From contig UCEZ01000012.1 in assembly GCA_900471525.1 (NCBI GenBank), positions 36,934 to 100,933 of the forward strand: a DNA stretch of 64,000 nt, read 5' to 3'. The DNA is from Hyphomicrobiales bacterium. GTDB taxonomy: Bacteria; Pseudomonadota; Alphaproteobacteria; Rhizobiales; Rhizobiaceae. Position 1 is the first letter of the stretch. Each line of letters starts with the position of its first letter. Shown piece after piece: positions 33,393-43,525 of this stretch. The notes below the pieces were generated by a model that was given only the letters and a program-made list of their open reading frames with translations, was not told where the DNA came from and ran no database searches. Made by a program: the position numbers and the translations under genes.

Positions 33393-34952
33393 TCATTCCT
33401 CCATCTCTTTGAACCGGTCTGCAAGCATACCAAAAAACTCTTTCACATCGGTTTCGATGCTGGTGATCATCGTACCAACAGTTTCGTCTTCAGGCAAATC
33501 CCGACCACCATCTATTTGCACTACGAAGCGGACAGGTCCATCACCAATGGAAATGGGTATGCACAGGACCCATTTCAAATCACTTCGAAGAGCCTTGCGA
33601 CGCAACCGATGTTCCGGAGCCGTTAAACTGAACTCCGGAGACAGTGGAGCGAGTTCGAACCAGCTATCGCCAGTCCTCCAGGCCTGCCCTGCCACCGTTC
33701 CGTCGATTGGGATCAACATCCGTTCATCATGGTGGCTTTCATATCCGGTTGAATACCGTAGCCGCAGAGACCGTGTGTGTCCGACGTCCGGAATTGCAAT
33801 CGCCACCCGGACCTTCGGGTTGCGCTGGTCGAGTGCCGCTTCGATGACGTCGTCGACGAGCCCTTTGGTAAAACGGCAAGCTTCCGCATAGGTTTCAGGG
33901 GTTTGAAAGAGCCATTTGTCCAACTTCGCCGTCGCCGCCGTTTCCGCGTCCAGGACCTCTTTAATGGCCCTGTCAATGGACAGATCGAACTCGAGAAGAT
34001 GCAGGCTTGTTGAAAGTTCGAGCCGTTCAGCTTGGCCGGCAGCACGAAGATTAAGTTCGGAAGAGCCGAACAATCCGGTTTGAATGAAGGCACCCAGCCA
34101 ATTTAGGCGATTGAGGATGCGTCGTTCCGTGGCTGTCTGGATCTCTACGGCGAGGGTGATGGCATCCGGATCAAGTTCACGCTCTTCATCAAACGACCAA
34201 GCAGGAAGGTTTGAGACAATCCCTCCGTCCATATGCAAGTTTTCGTCAATGATCAGCGGTTCGAATATGATCGGAAGGGAGATGGAGGCAGCGACTGCAT
34301 CCGCTACCGGCACATTCGGCGTTCGCTCAGGAGAAAAAAGCTCCATCTTCCCGGTCGTCAGATTGGCGCTTACGATCTTGAGGATCGACCGACCGTCGCG
34401 GCCATAGTCTCCCATTCGAACGACGCGTCCCGGCTCCGATGGGAACATTCGCTGCTGGAGAAGGATGCCAAGGGCTTCAGAAAACTCCCGCGATCTGGCA
34501 AGTCCTGATAAGAGCGAAGTTACAACGCAACAGAGAAAAATTATCAATGCAGCGAAAATAGCTGTGGCGAGATAAATTCTGCCCCATGCCAGGAGCGCGC
34601 CGACCAAGATTAGAGTGAGCGCAACGCCGACCAGCGAGACGCATAAAATCGTCGGCAACATCGGCATCGCTGTGCGAAAAAGCCAGACTTTCCACCATCC
34701 CCATCTACCGAACAGATGCTTCGCCTGTTTGATGGAGGGCCTGATCTCACCAAGCCGCGAGATGACAGAAGATTTGTCGAGCGGGTTCAGAAGCTCATCT
34801 GCAGAGAACCCCGAGGCCTTTAGTGTTGCAACCAGAGCTCCAGCGGATGTGCCAGAGAGCCCCCTGAAATCAACACCCTTTGCTTCCAGCGCTCTGAGAG
34901 CGCCAAGATGAATCAAGGCCTTCGCACCGCCCCCGGCAAACGCCACAAACAT
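33393..34952 (-). CDS. Patatin-like phospholipase with membrane segment and GAF-like domain
   Basis: 519 aa from the ATG at 34952; a TTG at 34964 is also open. The patatin motifs are GGGAK (oxyanion hole), GTSAGA (nucleophile Ser) and MDGGIVSN (catalytic Asp), but two or three strongly hydrophobic spans (PTILCVSLVGVALTLILVGA, LATAIFAALIIFLCC) interrupt the domain between residues about 95 and 160. The C-terminal 160 residues look like a GAF sensor (VRVAIAIPDVG, DGTVAGQAWRTGDSW, WVLCIPISIGDGPVRFVVQI). Patatins that damage membranes are effectors in several anti-phage systems; that role here is inference. Confidence 0.75.
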   Translation of the reverse strand: MFVAFAGGGAKALIHLGALRALEAKGVDFRGLSGTSAGALVATLKASGFSADELLNPLDKSSVISRLGEIRPSIKQAKHLFGRWGWWKVWLFRTAMPMLPTILCVSLVGVALTLILVGALLAWGRIYLATAIFAALIIFLCCVVTSLLSGLARSREFSEALGILLQQRMFPSEPGRVVRMGDYGRDGRSILKIVSANLTTGKMELFSPERTPNVPVADAVAASISLPIIFEPLIIDENLHMDGGIVSNLPAWSFDEERELDPDAITLAVEIQTATERRILNRLNWLGAFIQTGLFGSSELNLRAAGQAERLELSTSLHLLEFDLSIDRAIKEVLDAETAATAKLDKWLFQTPETYAEACRFTKGLVDDVIEAALDQRNPKVRVAIAIPDVGHTRSLRLRYSTGYESHHDERMLIPIDGTVAGQAWRTGDSWFELAPLSPEFSLTAPEHRLRRKALRSDLKWVLCIPISIGDGPVRFVVQIDGGRDLPEDETVGTMITSIETDVKEFFGMLADRFKEMEE

Positions 34953-35186
34953 TCGATGTGTCAAACGCTTTTCACTGCCCGTTTATGATGTTGACCGTTC
35001 TTACCAAACAGAAGTGGAAAGCGGAACTAAGAAGATCAGGCGTTGATTTCCAGCCGGCTTTAACCCGTTTTGCCATTCGCGTTACCCACCAGATCCGGTG
35101 TAATGAATTGTGCAACAACAATTTTTCCGGCGTAAGTGGATCAATGCGAACGGCAAGACGGATCAAACACACACGGAAACGAACAC

Positions 35187-36278
35187 TTATACCTCCGGTT
35201 TCGCCGCCGTTGGATTCCAGAAAGGCAACGAAGACGAGCCTGCCTCGTCCAGAACAATCGCAACGCTCTGCTCCGCTCTCGTAACTGCGACGTAGAAGCT
35301 GGAAGCGGAATTTGCCTCTAGATAGGCACCAGACGCGATGAATTTGGCGATGGGCGCGGTCGGGACTATAAGGACGCGCTTATACGTCATGCCCTTTGAC
35401 ACTTTGAAATTGATGTAGTCAAGATCGAAGCCCTTGCCTGAATTGACGCTGTGTCGCAAGCACTGAGGCTGGAAGTGACGAACGTATTCGGTGACGTGCT
35501 TTGTCGACACCAGAAACACGCCATCGTGATCCGTAACTGTCCTGTTTTCAGACTGCGTCTCGGGGAACCTCCATGACGGGTCAAAGATGCTGTCAGAGAA
35601 TTTCGCAACGACGGGATGGCACCGCCAAGTCGTCACGCTCTCCACGATTTCAAGCAGCCCCTTAGCCTGTCGCTCACGCGCCCACTTGACCGACCCCGCG
35701 TACGAGTATTTTGCATTCTTGGAACTACGCGGATTTGTCGCGAGCACCGACTGGCGGATGTCGCCGACCATGCGAATATCGACCGAAGAAACCAGCAGCA
35801 CGTCGATGATTTCCCAATCGTAAGCGCTGAGATCCTGAACCTCATCGATGAGGATTTCGTCGTAGATGCACTCCAGCCTCTTCAGAAGCGCTCCCTTACT
35901 CTGAGCAACCAGCTCGTGAGCGAGGCGACCAAGTTCACATCCGTATGCAGCACCGTTGGAGTCCAGAAATCGACCAATGCCGCTTGACATGCGGTGGGGA
36001 CGCCCATCGAAATTGAAGCCTAAGACACGTTTCCCGGCGAACTTGAACGGCAGGAACGGCCTGGCAAAATGTCGTAGGAGGAAGGTGAACCAGCCCATCA
36101 CTTCGACATGATGGTGGTCACCTGCGTACTGTTTCAGACGGCTGATCAGTTCTTCTTGATTGGCTCGCGTATAGGTCAAGACCAGCACGCGTCGCTCGCG
36201 CGACACTGAAGCGCAGTGCTCAACGATGCTTTGTGTCTTCCGAGAGCCTGCGACCGCGAGCGTCAGATGGTTAGCCAT
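35187..36278 (-). CDS. gajB: UvrD/PcrA-like helicase, GajB-like
   Basis: 363 aa from the ATG at 36278, which lies inside the 3' end of the OLD-nuclease gene (8-base overlap). Superfamily 1 motifs: Walker A LAVAGSRKTQSI (the glycine before Lys is Arg), motif II LIDEVQDLSAYDW, GDIRQSV, and the final FYVAVTRAEQ. Shorter than the usual 490-aa GajB, with reduced accessory domains. In Gabija GajB senses or unwinds DNA ends made by GajA. The gene order and overlap support that reading. Confidence 0.72.
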   Translation of the reverse strand: MANHLTLAVAGSRKTQSIVEHCASVSRERRVLVLTYTRANQEELISRLKQYAGDHHHVEVMGWFTFLLRHFARPFLPFKFAGKRVLGFNFDGRPHRMSSGIGRFLDSNGAAYGCELGRLAHELVAQSKGALLKRLECIYDEILIDEVQDLSAYDWEIIDVLLVSSVDIRMVGDIRQSVLATNPRSSKNAKYSYAGSVKWARERQAKGLLEIVESVTTWRCHPVVAKFSDSIFDPSWRFPETQSENRTVTDHDGVFLVSTKHVTEYVRHFQPQCLRHSVNSGKGFDLDYINFKVSKGMTYKRVLIVPTAPIAKFIASGAYLEANSASSFYVAVTRAEQSVAIVLDEAGSSSLPFWNPTAAKPEV

Positions 36279-37872
36279 GCGCGAACTTGACAGCTTCCAG
36301 CATGTACGCCGGTGGAACAATCTTTCTGTCTGAAGCGCTGATTCGAAGAGCTGCCTCGGTCTTTTCCCTGGTCATCCATTTCAGCAGGTCTGCATGATCG
36401 GTGATCCCAAGAATGTCCCGAAGCAACACTTCACCGGTGTGGTGAACCAGTTGTGGCTCAAGCGTCTCACCGTGGGCGACCTCACCGATGAAAAGTTCGC
36501 GTACGCCCTTCTTTAGCCACTTGTCTACAGGAGCGCGAAGCTCTTCTGGGTCAATGCCATCGTTGTCCCGTAAAGCTGTTATCGGCTTGCCGAGTGCAGC
36601 ACAGAGTTCCAGACCGCGAGCTAGCGAGAGGCCGCGCATACTCAGCACGTCGATCCCGCACGCCATCGGACGCTTCCCGTACTGGTCATGGAAAATCCGC
36701 TCGAACACGATCTCGTCGGACGGTCCTTCGACCAAAACGATCTTGTTCGCAAGGACGATGCGCAGCGTGTCATATCCGGGAAGCTTCTTGAAGTAGTTGA
36801 CTGTCTCCGGATCGAGCGTTGAGAGCTTGGCGGTGACATCATGGCCCATCAAATGAAGGGCATCCAGTCCCAAACGATTGAGCACGAATGAGCTGTGCGT
36901 AGTGATGAATAGCTGTTGCTGCTCACCGGCAAGTGACTCGATCCTCGAAAGCAGAGTGACAAGGCTGGTGTGCGTCAAATGGTTCTCGGGCTCTTCGACC
37001 ATGACGAACTTGGCGCGGCCGGCGTGCCGGTTCATCGCGAGCGAGATCTTGATTGCCGATTGCTGCCCCTGACCAGACATATTGAATGGAACGTCATCCA
37101 CGTGCGGGGTGACGACACCTTCCCACGAAGTTCTCGCGCTTTGATCCATTGCAAGCGCGATCGGCCGGTCGTGCAGGGTCGCGTGCACGGAACTCATTCT
37201 CGTATTAACGGCATTCAATGCAGTGTTGGACAACGAAGCCTTTACACGGCGGTATTCGAGCGAAATCTGGGCTCGCTCCGCAGGTTCCAGTTGGTCGCCG
37301 AGGATTTGGCGCATGTGATAGTCGATACCAGATGAGGTCCGGACGGTGTGCGAGTTTATCACTGCAGTGGCCAAGACCTTCGGCCGTGTCGTCAGTTCCT
37401 TGTCTGCAAATGACCGCCATTCACAACGGTAATACTCGACTGGGAGAAGAGAGGTCGGAGCCTTGGCCCACTCTTCTAGTTCTGCCGCGTAGTCCGGATT
37501 CGCCGAAATCCGCATGCTCACGCCAGGACATGCCGTCGTCGGCAGATGCGTGTTAATTGCACCACATAGGATTTGCAGCTCCGGAACATCCTCGAAATAC
37601 AGCTCAATCAAAATCTCCGGAAAACTGACTGGATCACCGCTTTCTCGCTTCTTGATAAACTCCTCAACCACGGCTGTGTTGAACCAGTGCGGATTTAGCT
37701 CCTCGGAGACGCTGCGGCCGTTGATCCGGCCTGTGAGCGCAAGCGCGACAGCCTCCATGAGCGTTGACTTGCCAGACTCATTGGCTCCAACAATCAGGTT
37801 GAATTTCCGGTTCGGCGCGACCGACAGATTCTTATGTATTCGGTAACCCAGGATCTTGATTTTTCGAATCAT
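36271..37872 (-). CDS. gajA: OLD-family ATPase-TOPRIM nuclease, GajA-like
   Basis: 533 aa from the ATG at 37872, seven bases after GGAGGAGG. The ABC-type ATPase half has GANESGKSTLMEA (Walker A), MSGQGQQSAIKISLAMN (signature), MVEEPENHLTH (Walker B) and TTHSSF; the C-terminal TOPRIM half has VLVEGPSDEIVFERI (Glu) and LRDNDGIDP (DxD). This domain pair plus an overlapping UvrD gene is the Gabija anti-phage layout, in which GajA nicks DNA when nucleotide pools fall. Relatives in other OLD systems lack the helicase. Confidence 0.78.
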   Translation of the reverse strand: MIRKIKILGYRIHKNLSVAPNRKFNLIVGANESGKSTLMEAVALALTGRINGRSVSEELNPHWFNTAVVEEFIKKRESGDPVSFPEILIELYFEDVPELQILCGAINTHLPTTACPGVSMRISANPDYAAELEEWAKAPTSLLPVEYYRCEWRSFADKELTTRPKVLATAVINSHTVRTSSGIDYHMRQILGDQLEPAERAQISLEYRRVKASLSNTALNAVNTRMSSVHATLHDRPIALAMDQSARTSWEGVVTPHVDDVPFNMSGQGQQSAIKISLAMNRHAGRAKFVMVEEPENHLTHTSLVTLLSRIESLAGEQQQLFITTHSSFVLNRLGLDALHLMGHDVTAKLSTLDPETVNYFKKLPGYDTLRIVLANKIVLVEGPSDEIVFERIFHDQYGKRPMACGIDVLSMRGLSLARGLELCAALGKPITALRDNDGIDPEELRAPVDKWLKKGVRELFIGEVAHGETLEPQLVHHTGEVLLRDILGITDHADLLKWMTREKTEAALRISASDRKIVPPAYMLEAVKFAHG

Positions 37873-38020
37873 CCCGTCCTCCTCCATTCACGATTTTTAT
37901 AGAGCGCTTTCTCGATTTCGGACGCAGTCGCGGTATGGTTCACCCCAGGGGAACGCTCAGGCAGATTCAATCCTTCGTATCGCAGCTTGGCAAGTCAGTG
38001 TGAATAGTAAGCGTGGTTCA

Positions 38021-39107
38021 CTACAGCACCCCCCACGCCCGAAACCTCCCCCTGCCCGTCATCTCCCGCAGACCCAGCTCCAAAACGATCCGCCGCGCCG
38101 CCTGCGGCGTCACGTCGAGCGTCTTGCCCACCATCCCGGCCGACACCAACGGCTTCGCCATCACGAGCTCGAGCAGCTCCGGCAGCTTTGAAGACGTCCG
38201 GCGTCCGTCCAGCTTTCGCTCCATCATTTTTCTAGCGAGCGCCAACCGATCATGCTCCCTCAGCCCGATCTCGGCGGCCGCGACCAGGCCGTGGGCGATG
38301 GCGAGCAGCCGGGTTTCGCGATGGCGATGTCGGCGCCGGTCGACGGGAATGGTTTTGAGGCCGAGATTGATGGCCGCGAGATGGGCACCAGTGGTGATGC
38401 CGGCCTGGCGCACAATCGAAGCGGCCAGCAGCCGGCCGAGCCAGGGCGCATGTTGCAGCACCGAAAGTTCGTTCCAGGCATCGAGGGCGACGATCGCCTG
38501 CAGCACCGCCGGCAGATTTTCGCCTTGGCGCAACACAGCACGCCATTCGTCGAGCCGAGCATCCTCGTCCCAGTCGAGATCGTAGATCATCGGATCTTTC
38601 TCTGGGTCGCCACTCCGGCCGGGCAGTGTTGCGTTCTCGATTGCCGCCTCCGAACGGGCGAGAACCGCATCGATGGCGGCATAATCGATGCCGGGGAGAT
38701 GTTCGATGTCGTCGGCGTCTTCCCCCCCGCCTTCCGAATCGTTGGCGACCGCGCGCCGGATGGCATCGGCGAGCGTCGCCTCGTCAGCGTCGACCGCCGT
38801 GATCTCCGAGGTTTTTCGCAATGTCCGAAGTCCGTCGACCGACAACGCCCAGCCCGGACGTTGGGCGGCGATCCGCCGACGCGTGCGCAGGACGTCGCGG
38901 GCGATGGTCAGCTCGTGGGTCGGGGCGCGGATGTCGGCGCCGGCGTCGTGCAGCACTAGATCCTCGAGATGGACGAGCTCTCCGTCGATCCACAGCGAGG
39001 CACAGGCGTCGGCAAAATGCGATCGTTCGATCCACCCCTGGCCGACCGGTGAACGGGCGATGCGCTCGTCGAGGCGCGCCAAGGCAGAGCCCGTGTGGAT
39101 TTTACTT
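38021..39107 (-). pseudogene. DUF1612/HTH protein (RHE_PE00001-like), 3' fragment cut by transposon
   Basis: The reading frame from TTG at 39082 is [40 protein letters not shown] and so on to a C-terminal helix-turn-helix-like region [20 protein letters not shown]. In relatives some 25 more residues precede ALARLDER; here the upstream DNA becomes the transposon terminus TGTCATTT at 39108. A matching 5' piece lies past the other transposon end (52664-52748). Most of the protein is intact, so a shortened product is possible. Such genes sit beside ScpB/DUF1403 on rhizobial plasmids. Confidence 0.68.
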
Positions 39108-39200
39108 TGTCATTTCAAACGGCAAAACGTCATAGGACGGTTAGGTTTAGCTGATAGATGAAGGGCGATTTTCTGCTAACAATTTCACTGAAACGTCCCA

Positions 39201-40850
39201 TTGCCAAATCGATTTCAAAATCGAACACCAAGGTCCGCTCGCTCAATTGCAGCAGAGCAGTGGTCGACGGCGCGTCACATCGCCCGTGAGTTGGACAAGA
39301 TACTCGATGGAGTCGATCCGAGGCGGGCCGCCGTCATACGCGCGGCAACTGAACTGCGGCTGACGACCCGGCAAATCTACAATCTCCTCGCCCGCTATCG
39401 CAGCGAGCGGACGGTGATGGCTCTGTTGCCTCGCATTAGCGTCAGCCGGCGCAAACGGTTGCCGGAAAAGGTCGAGGACATCATCGGCACGACGCTGCGC
39501 GAGCAATGGTTGACGCTCGAGGCGCCTCCTCTCGCTCCCGTCGTCGCCGAGATCCGCGCCCGCTGTGAGGAGGCGGGCCTTGCCCTGCCTTGTTATGTCA
39601 CGGTTGCTCGGCGCATACCCGCTTTGTTTTCGCCGGAAGAGATTGCGAAGAAGCGCTCGGCCAACCCGAAGCATCTACTGCGGCTGAAGCCACGACCCGG
39701 CTACATCCATGCGCCGCACCCGCTCGACGTTTGTCAGATCGACCATACCCCAGCCGACATCAATTTCGTGGAGGTTGTCGACGGGGCTGGCGTATTCGTT
39801 GGCCGTCCATACCTGACGATCGTCACCGATGTGGCGACACGGGCCATTCTCGGGTTCTGCCTCACCTTGGAAAAGCCATCAGTCCTGTCTGTCGGGCTTT
39901 GCCTCGCCCAGGCCATCTGCCCGAAAGACGCGTGGCTTGCCACGCGCAATCTCAATCACGCCTGGGCGATGTTCGGCCGGCCGCGGTTGCTCGTCACAGA
40001 CTCGGCCAAAGAGTTCAAGGGACATGCGTTTCAACGCGGCTGTGACGATTATGGCATCCGGATCCGGCATCGTGATCGCGGTCGGGTGCATCACGGCGGC
40101 GTGGTCGAGCGTCTGCTGGGCAAGCTCAATGGCGTGCTCGCCACATATCCCGGTTCATCGGGGCACTCGGTGGCTGATCGCGATGGCTATCCGGCCGCGC
40201 GGCGCGCTTGTCTCAGCTTCGCCGACCTTGAGCGCTGCGTGGCGCTGGCGGTCATCGATCATAACTTCCAAGAAAATCCGAAGACTCTCAAGGTGCCATT
40301 CACCGAGTGGCAACGCAACAGTACGGTTCCGCCGGACTTTGGCGACGATTCGCAAAGCGTGCTGTTGTCGTTTCTGCCGGGCGCCGAACGCCAATTGTCA
40401 CCGCAGGGAATCAGCATGTTCGCCCTGCACTATTACTCGCCGTGGCTCGGCGTCCTCGTTCCCGAGCGTGATCGCCTGGGAAAGCTGGAGGTGCGATACG
40501 ATCCACGTGACATCAGCCATGTCTACGTTCGCGACCCGGAAACACGACTGTTCCGACCGGTCGCGCGACGCGATGGGCACGTTGCACCGCTAACCCTGTG
40601 GGAACACGAAGGCAGGCGCGTGCATCAGCGCGCAATGAATCAACGTTCGAGCGTCGAGAAAGTAGCATTTCGCCGTGAGATTGCCGCCATTGCCGAGGCC
40701 GCCAAACCTTCCAAACGCCGACTACGCGACGCCGTGCGCAGTGCCCATGCTGCTGCAGCAAAGCCTCGCGCGGTGACAAAGGCGCAAGCGACGGCTGCCG
40801 CCGAGCATCCGATACGCCAAAAGAACCGGCTGCCGATCGAGGACTGGTAG
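39201..40850 (+). CDS. tniA: TniA/TnsB-type DDE transposase
   Basis: 549 aa from a TTG at 39201 (no better start visible). The N-terminus has HTH-type DNA-binding segments (LRLTTRQIYNLLARY). The integrase core shows the acidic triad as CQIDHT, VTDSAKEFKG and GVVERLLGKLN; the Mu-type C-terminal beta domain follows and the last 70 residues are basic and alanine-rich. It cuts and joins transposon ends together with the TniB ATPase. It begins 93 bases inside the left terminus. Confidence 0.9.
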   Translation: MPNRFQNRTPRSARSIAAEQWSTARHIARELDKILDGVDPRRAAVIRAATELRLTTRQIYNLLARYRSERTVMALLPRISVSRRKRLPEKVEDIIGTTLREQWLTLEAPPLAPVVAEIRARCEEAGLALPCYVTVARRIPALFSPEEIAKKRSANPKHLLRLKPRPGYIHAPHPLDVCQIDHTPADINFVEVVDGAGVFVGRPYLTIVTDVATRAILGFCLTLEKPSVLSVGLCLAQAICPKDAWLATRNLNHAWAMFGRPRLLVTDSAKEFKGHAFQRGCDDYGIRIRHRDRGRVHHGGVVERLLGKLNGVLATYPGSSGHSVADRDGYPAARRACLSFADLERCVALAVIDHNFQENPKTLKVPFTEWQRNSTVPPDFGDDSQSVLLSFLPGAERQLSPQGISMFALHYYSPWLGVLVPERDRLGKLEVRYDPRDISHVYVRDPETRLFRPVARRDGHVAPLTLWEHEGRRVHQRAMNQRSSVEKVAFRREIAAIAEAAKPSKRRLRDAVRSAHAAAAKPRAVTKAQATAAAEHPIRQKNRLPIEDW

Positions 40851-40856
40851 CAGAAT

Positions 40857-41735
40857 ATGTCGGATCATTTGCTTGCTCATGTTCGGTCGTATCTCGATCG
40901 TGACCGCGAGGAACGGATCGCCTATATTCGTGCACCACGATGGATCGGTCACGACGTTGCCAAGGACTGCCATGTACGGCTTACCGATTTGCTATCACGA
41001 CCTCCGTCAATGCGAACCGAAGGCCTGATGTTGGTCGGTCCTTATGCCAATGGCAAGACGATGATCGCCGAGCGGTTCGCCGTCGAACACCTCAGAAGCT
41101 CGCCTGAACAAAAAGTGTGGATCGTCCAGACACGTGAAGGCGCCGGGCTCGGTCACTTCTATGCCAGCATTCTCCAGGCGCTCCGCGCGCCTGGCGGCGA
41201 TCTATGGGATGTCGGCCGCAAGGCCGAGCAGCTGGATCACCTGCTGGCGACCCTCAAACCGAGGGTGCTGATTTTCGACGAATTCCACAATGCGTTGCGC
41301 GGCCGCGCTCGCGATGTCGAGGCCGTCTTCGCTTTCTTGCGGCGGATCGGCCGGCAATACGACATTTCGCCGGTGCTGATCGGCGAAGTCGCCATCTACG
41401 ATTTTATCAACGCCACCAGTGAGATGGCGAGCCGCTTCGACCTGATCGCGGTCCCTCGGTGGCAATATGAGGAGACCTATCTGATGCTACTCGACAGCCT
41501 CGAGGCAGCGTTGCCGCTTTCCCGCGGCTCGGACTTGTCGAACCAGCCTTTGGCGCGCCGGATCTACAGCCTCTCGGAAGGCTTGATCGGTGAGATCGTC
41601 GCCATCGTGACGAAGGCGGCCGTCGCAGCGATCAGGTCTGGAAGCGAGCGCATTACCAAGACGACCATCGACGGATTGCGGCACGTGCCGATCTCGCACC
41701 GGCGCAACTCGCCTCTGCGTGAGAGCCTTCTGTGA
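40857..41735 (+). CDS. tniB: TniB-type transposition AAA ATPase
   Basis: 292 aa. Walker A is LVGPYANGKTMIAERF near residue 60, Walker B VLIFDEFHNALRG near 140, sensor and arginine-finger regions follow. Six bases after tniA; its stop overlaps tniQ. TniB-type ATPases choose the target and activate the transposase. Confidence 0.9.
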   Translation: MSDHLLAHVRSYLDRDREERIAYIRAPRWIGHDVAKDCHVRLTDLLSRPPSMRTEGLMLVGPYANGKTMIAERFAVEHLRSSPEQKVWIVQTREGAGLGHFYASILQALRAPGGDLWDVGRKAEQLDHLLATLKPRVLIFDEFHNALRGRARDVEAVFAFLRRIGRQYDISPVLIGEVAIYDFINATSEMASRFDLIAVPRWQYEETYLMLLDSLEAALPLSRGSDLSNQPLARRIYSLSEGLIGEIVAIVTKAAVAAIRSGSERITKTTIDGLRHVPISHRRNSPLRESLL

Positions 41736-42745
41736 TGGCGATTGATCCCCTCTCACCGGCAATCAGTGTTCGCGAGCGATATGGCGACGTCGTTTCCAAT
41801 CGATGGCCGGTCATTGTCGAACCGCAGCACGATGAGATGCTGTCAAGCTGGCTGCATCGGCTTGCGTATGCGAATGGTGTTGTGCCTCGCGCCTTTGCCC
41901 GCGTACTCGGGCTGGCACCAGGAATGTGGTCCGCATCCCTTGATCTCAGGCTTCCGGGCGACATCGCAAGACAGCTCTGTGCAAATACCGGCGTTTCGCC
42001 CGATCAGCTCTCGGCGATGACATTGTCACATGCTCTTCCGAAGCAACTCTTGCTGCCGCTTCGCAATAGCGGGCGGCGCGATCGCTCGACCTGGCTACAA
42101 TTCTGCTCGCAATGTCTTACCGAGGATTCACAGCCCTATTTTCGAAGGAGGTGGCGGCTAGCTACCAGGGTTTCATGCACAAAGCACGGCTGCAGATTAC
42201 GCGACCGGTGCCCCTGCTGCCGCAGCCGCATTGCGGTCTTCAACGGGAGGCGGCTCCTGCCGCAACATCGCTGTGCCCGCTGCAGCTACGACCTGCGTGG
42301 CGCATCGATCATCACCATCAGTCCAGGAGCAAAATGGTTCGACCGCTGCATCGACGATATCTGTCGGCCGGAAGCACTGACCAGTTCACCGACGGGCCGT
42401 GCGCTCATTCGGCGTCTCTTGAGCATGCCCAACCTTGTGGGTGGGTATTCTGCAAAGATCCTGACCAGCCTGTCCACCGCTGCGCGCACGCGCTGCGTCG
42501 AAAAGCTGACATGCCACCTGAGTGACTGGCTGATGGACGATGAGGATATCGATTTTAAGGAACGAGGATATGCAATTCTTTCGTCGGGCAATAGCGGCAG
42601 AATAGTCGAGCCGCTTACAGCCGCTCTCACGCGGAAAAGAGGGCGGCCGATGACTGCGAACCACCGCCAGCCGGCCGCAGCCAACACAGAGCTGCTCAAA
42701 GCCTATGTACAGACTTCACCCGGCCATCGGTTGACCATCATATGA
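41732..42745 (+). CDS. tniQ: TniQ-family transposition protein
   Basis: 337 aa starting in an ATGG overlap with the tniB stop. The TniQ N-terminus (PQHDEMLSSWLHRLAYANGV) is followed by zinc-binding cysteine clusters (FCSQCLTED, KHGCRLRDRCPCCRSRI, HRCARCSYDLRG). TniQ links target recognition to the transposase in Tn5053- and Tn7-like elements. Last of the three transposition genes. Confidence 0.88.
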   Translation: MMAIDPLSPAISVRERYGDVVSNRWPVIVEPQHDEMLSSWLHRLAYANGVVPRAFARVLGLAPGMWSASLDLRLPGDIARQLCANTGVSPDQLSAMTLSHALPKQLLLPLRNSGRRDRSTWLQFCSQCLTEDSQPYFRRRWRLATRVSCTKHGCRLRDRCPCCRSRIAVFNGRRLLPQHRCARCSYDLRGASIITISPGAKWFDRCIDDICRPEALTSSPTGRALIRRLLSMPNLVGGYSAKILTSLSTAARTRCVEKLTCHLSDWLMDDEDIDFKERGYAILSSGNSGRIVEPLTAALTRKRGRPMTANHRQPAAANTELLKAYVQTSPGHRLTII

Positions 42746-42837
42746 TGGTTTAGTCGGTGGGGATCGTCTGCGCGATCAACGGACGAATTCACAATGCAGC
42801 CATCGCCCCGGCGGTGGTTGCGGTGGCAGAGACGATG

Positions 42838-43524
42838 CTAGCAGGATCTGGAGGCAGCGGTGGTTTTGCGCCATCTCATCAACGCCAATGAATAGTGCAT
42901 GATCGCGGCGTACAGGCAGACAATCGAGCCATAGTCGAGGAAGAACCCAAGTGCGGACTCGTTAAAATCCCACATGTCGAGCGTGTAGGTCAGCATCAGC
43001 TTGGAGCCGAAGCCCATCTCGATGGTACTGTGGACGCCCCATGCGGCGACGGTGAACGTGAGGAGGCGAAGCGCGACCGACCGAAAGACGTTCGGCCGTT
43101 CGATGCCGAAGACCCCGCGAAACACGCTCATCACCACCGACCATCGGGTGCCGAGGTGAAGAGCCAGGATCATGAGCAGCCAATAGGCGGCGAACATGTG
43201 GATCTCGCGGACGGCGAACGCTCCGTTCAAGGACAAGAATGGAAACAGATCGCGCGAAATCAGCGCGCTACTGACGAGCATGACCGTCATCGCCGTGGCA
43301 AGGCATGCGATGGTGGCCGCGTTCAGCAGCCTCGGACCGTCGCCAAGGTTCCGCGCGACATTCGAGTACCATCGCCTGTTGAAGACGTTATGGACGATCA
43401 CGAGCGCCAAGAGCGCGGTTCCGAACAGTTCGTGCGACAGATTGCCGAGCCACCAGTAGGCAAGGCACAGGACGACAAGAGCAAGGCTCGTAAAGTCGAG
43501 GATGAGGCGGATCCGCAGTGTCAT
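42838..43524 (-). CDS. DUF4405-type membrane protein (cytochrome-b561-like)
   Basis: 228 aa from the ATG at 43524, which comes one base after the preceding gene's stop. Four or five transmembrane helices carry conserved histidines (IVHNVFNRRWYS, REIHMFAAYW, LALHLGTRWS), a pattern of di-haem membrane cytochromes. It is the last gene of a tightly overlapping minus-strand cargo operon and may take electrons from, or give them to, the cytochrome P460-like protein. Confidence 0.72.
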   Translation of the reverse strand: MTLRIRLILDFTSLALVVLCLAYWWLGNLSHELFGTALLALVIVHNVFNRRWYSNVARNLGDGPRLLNAATIACLATAMTVMLVSSALISRDLFPFLSLNGAFAVREIHMFAAYWLLMILALHLGTRWSVVMSVFRGVFGIERPNVFRSVALRLLTFTVAAWGVHSTIEMGFGSKLMLTYTLDMWDFNESALGFFLDYGSIVCLYAAIMHYSLALMRWRKTTAASRSC

Positions 43525-43525
43525 G

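Noticed and set aside
37888..38020. Left limit of the defence island as a transposon end
   Set aside because: No inverted repeat matching a known terminus was found beside the GajA-like gene.
39093..39107. TGTGGATTTTAC as the transposon's left terminus
   Set aside because: No CCACA partner was found at the other side, whereas TGTCATTT at 39108 has a matching TGACA end at 52663.
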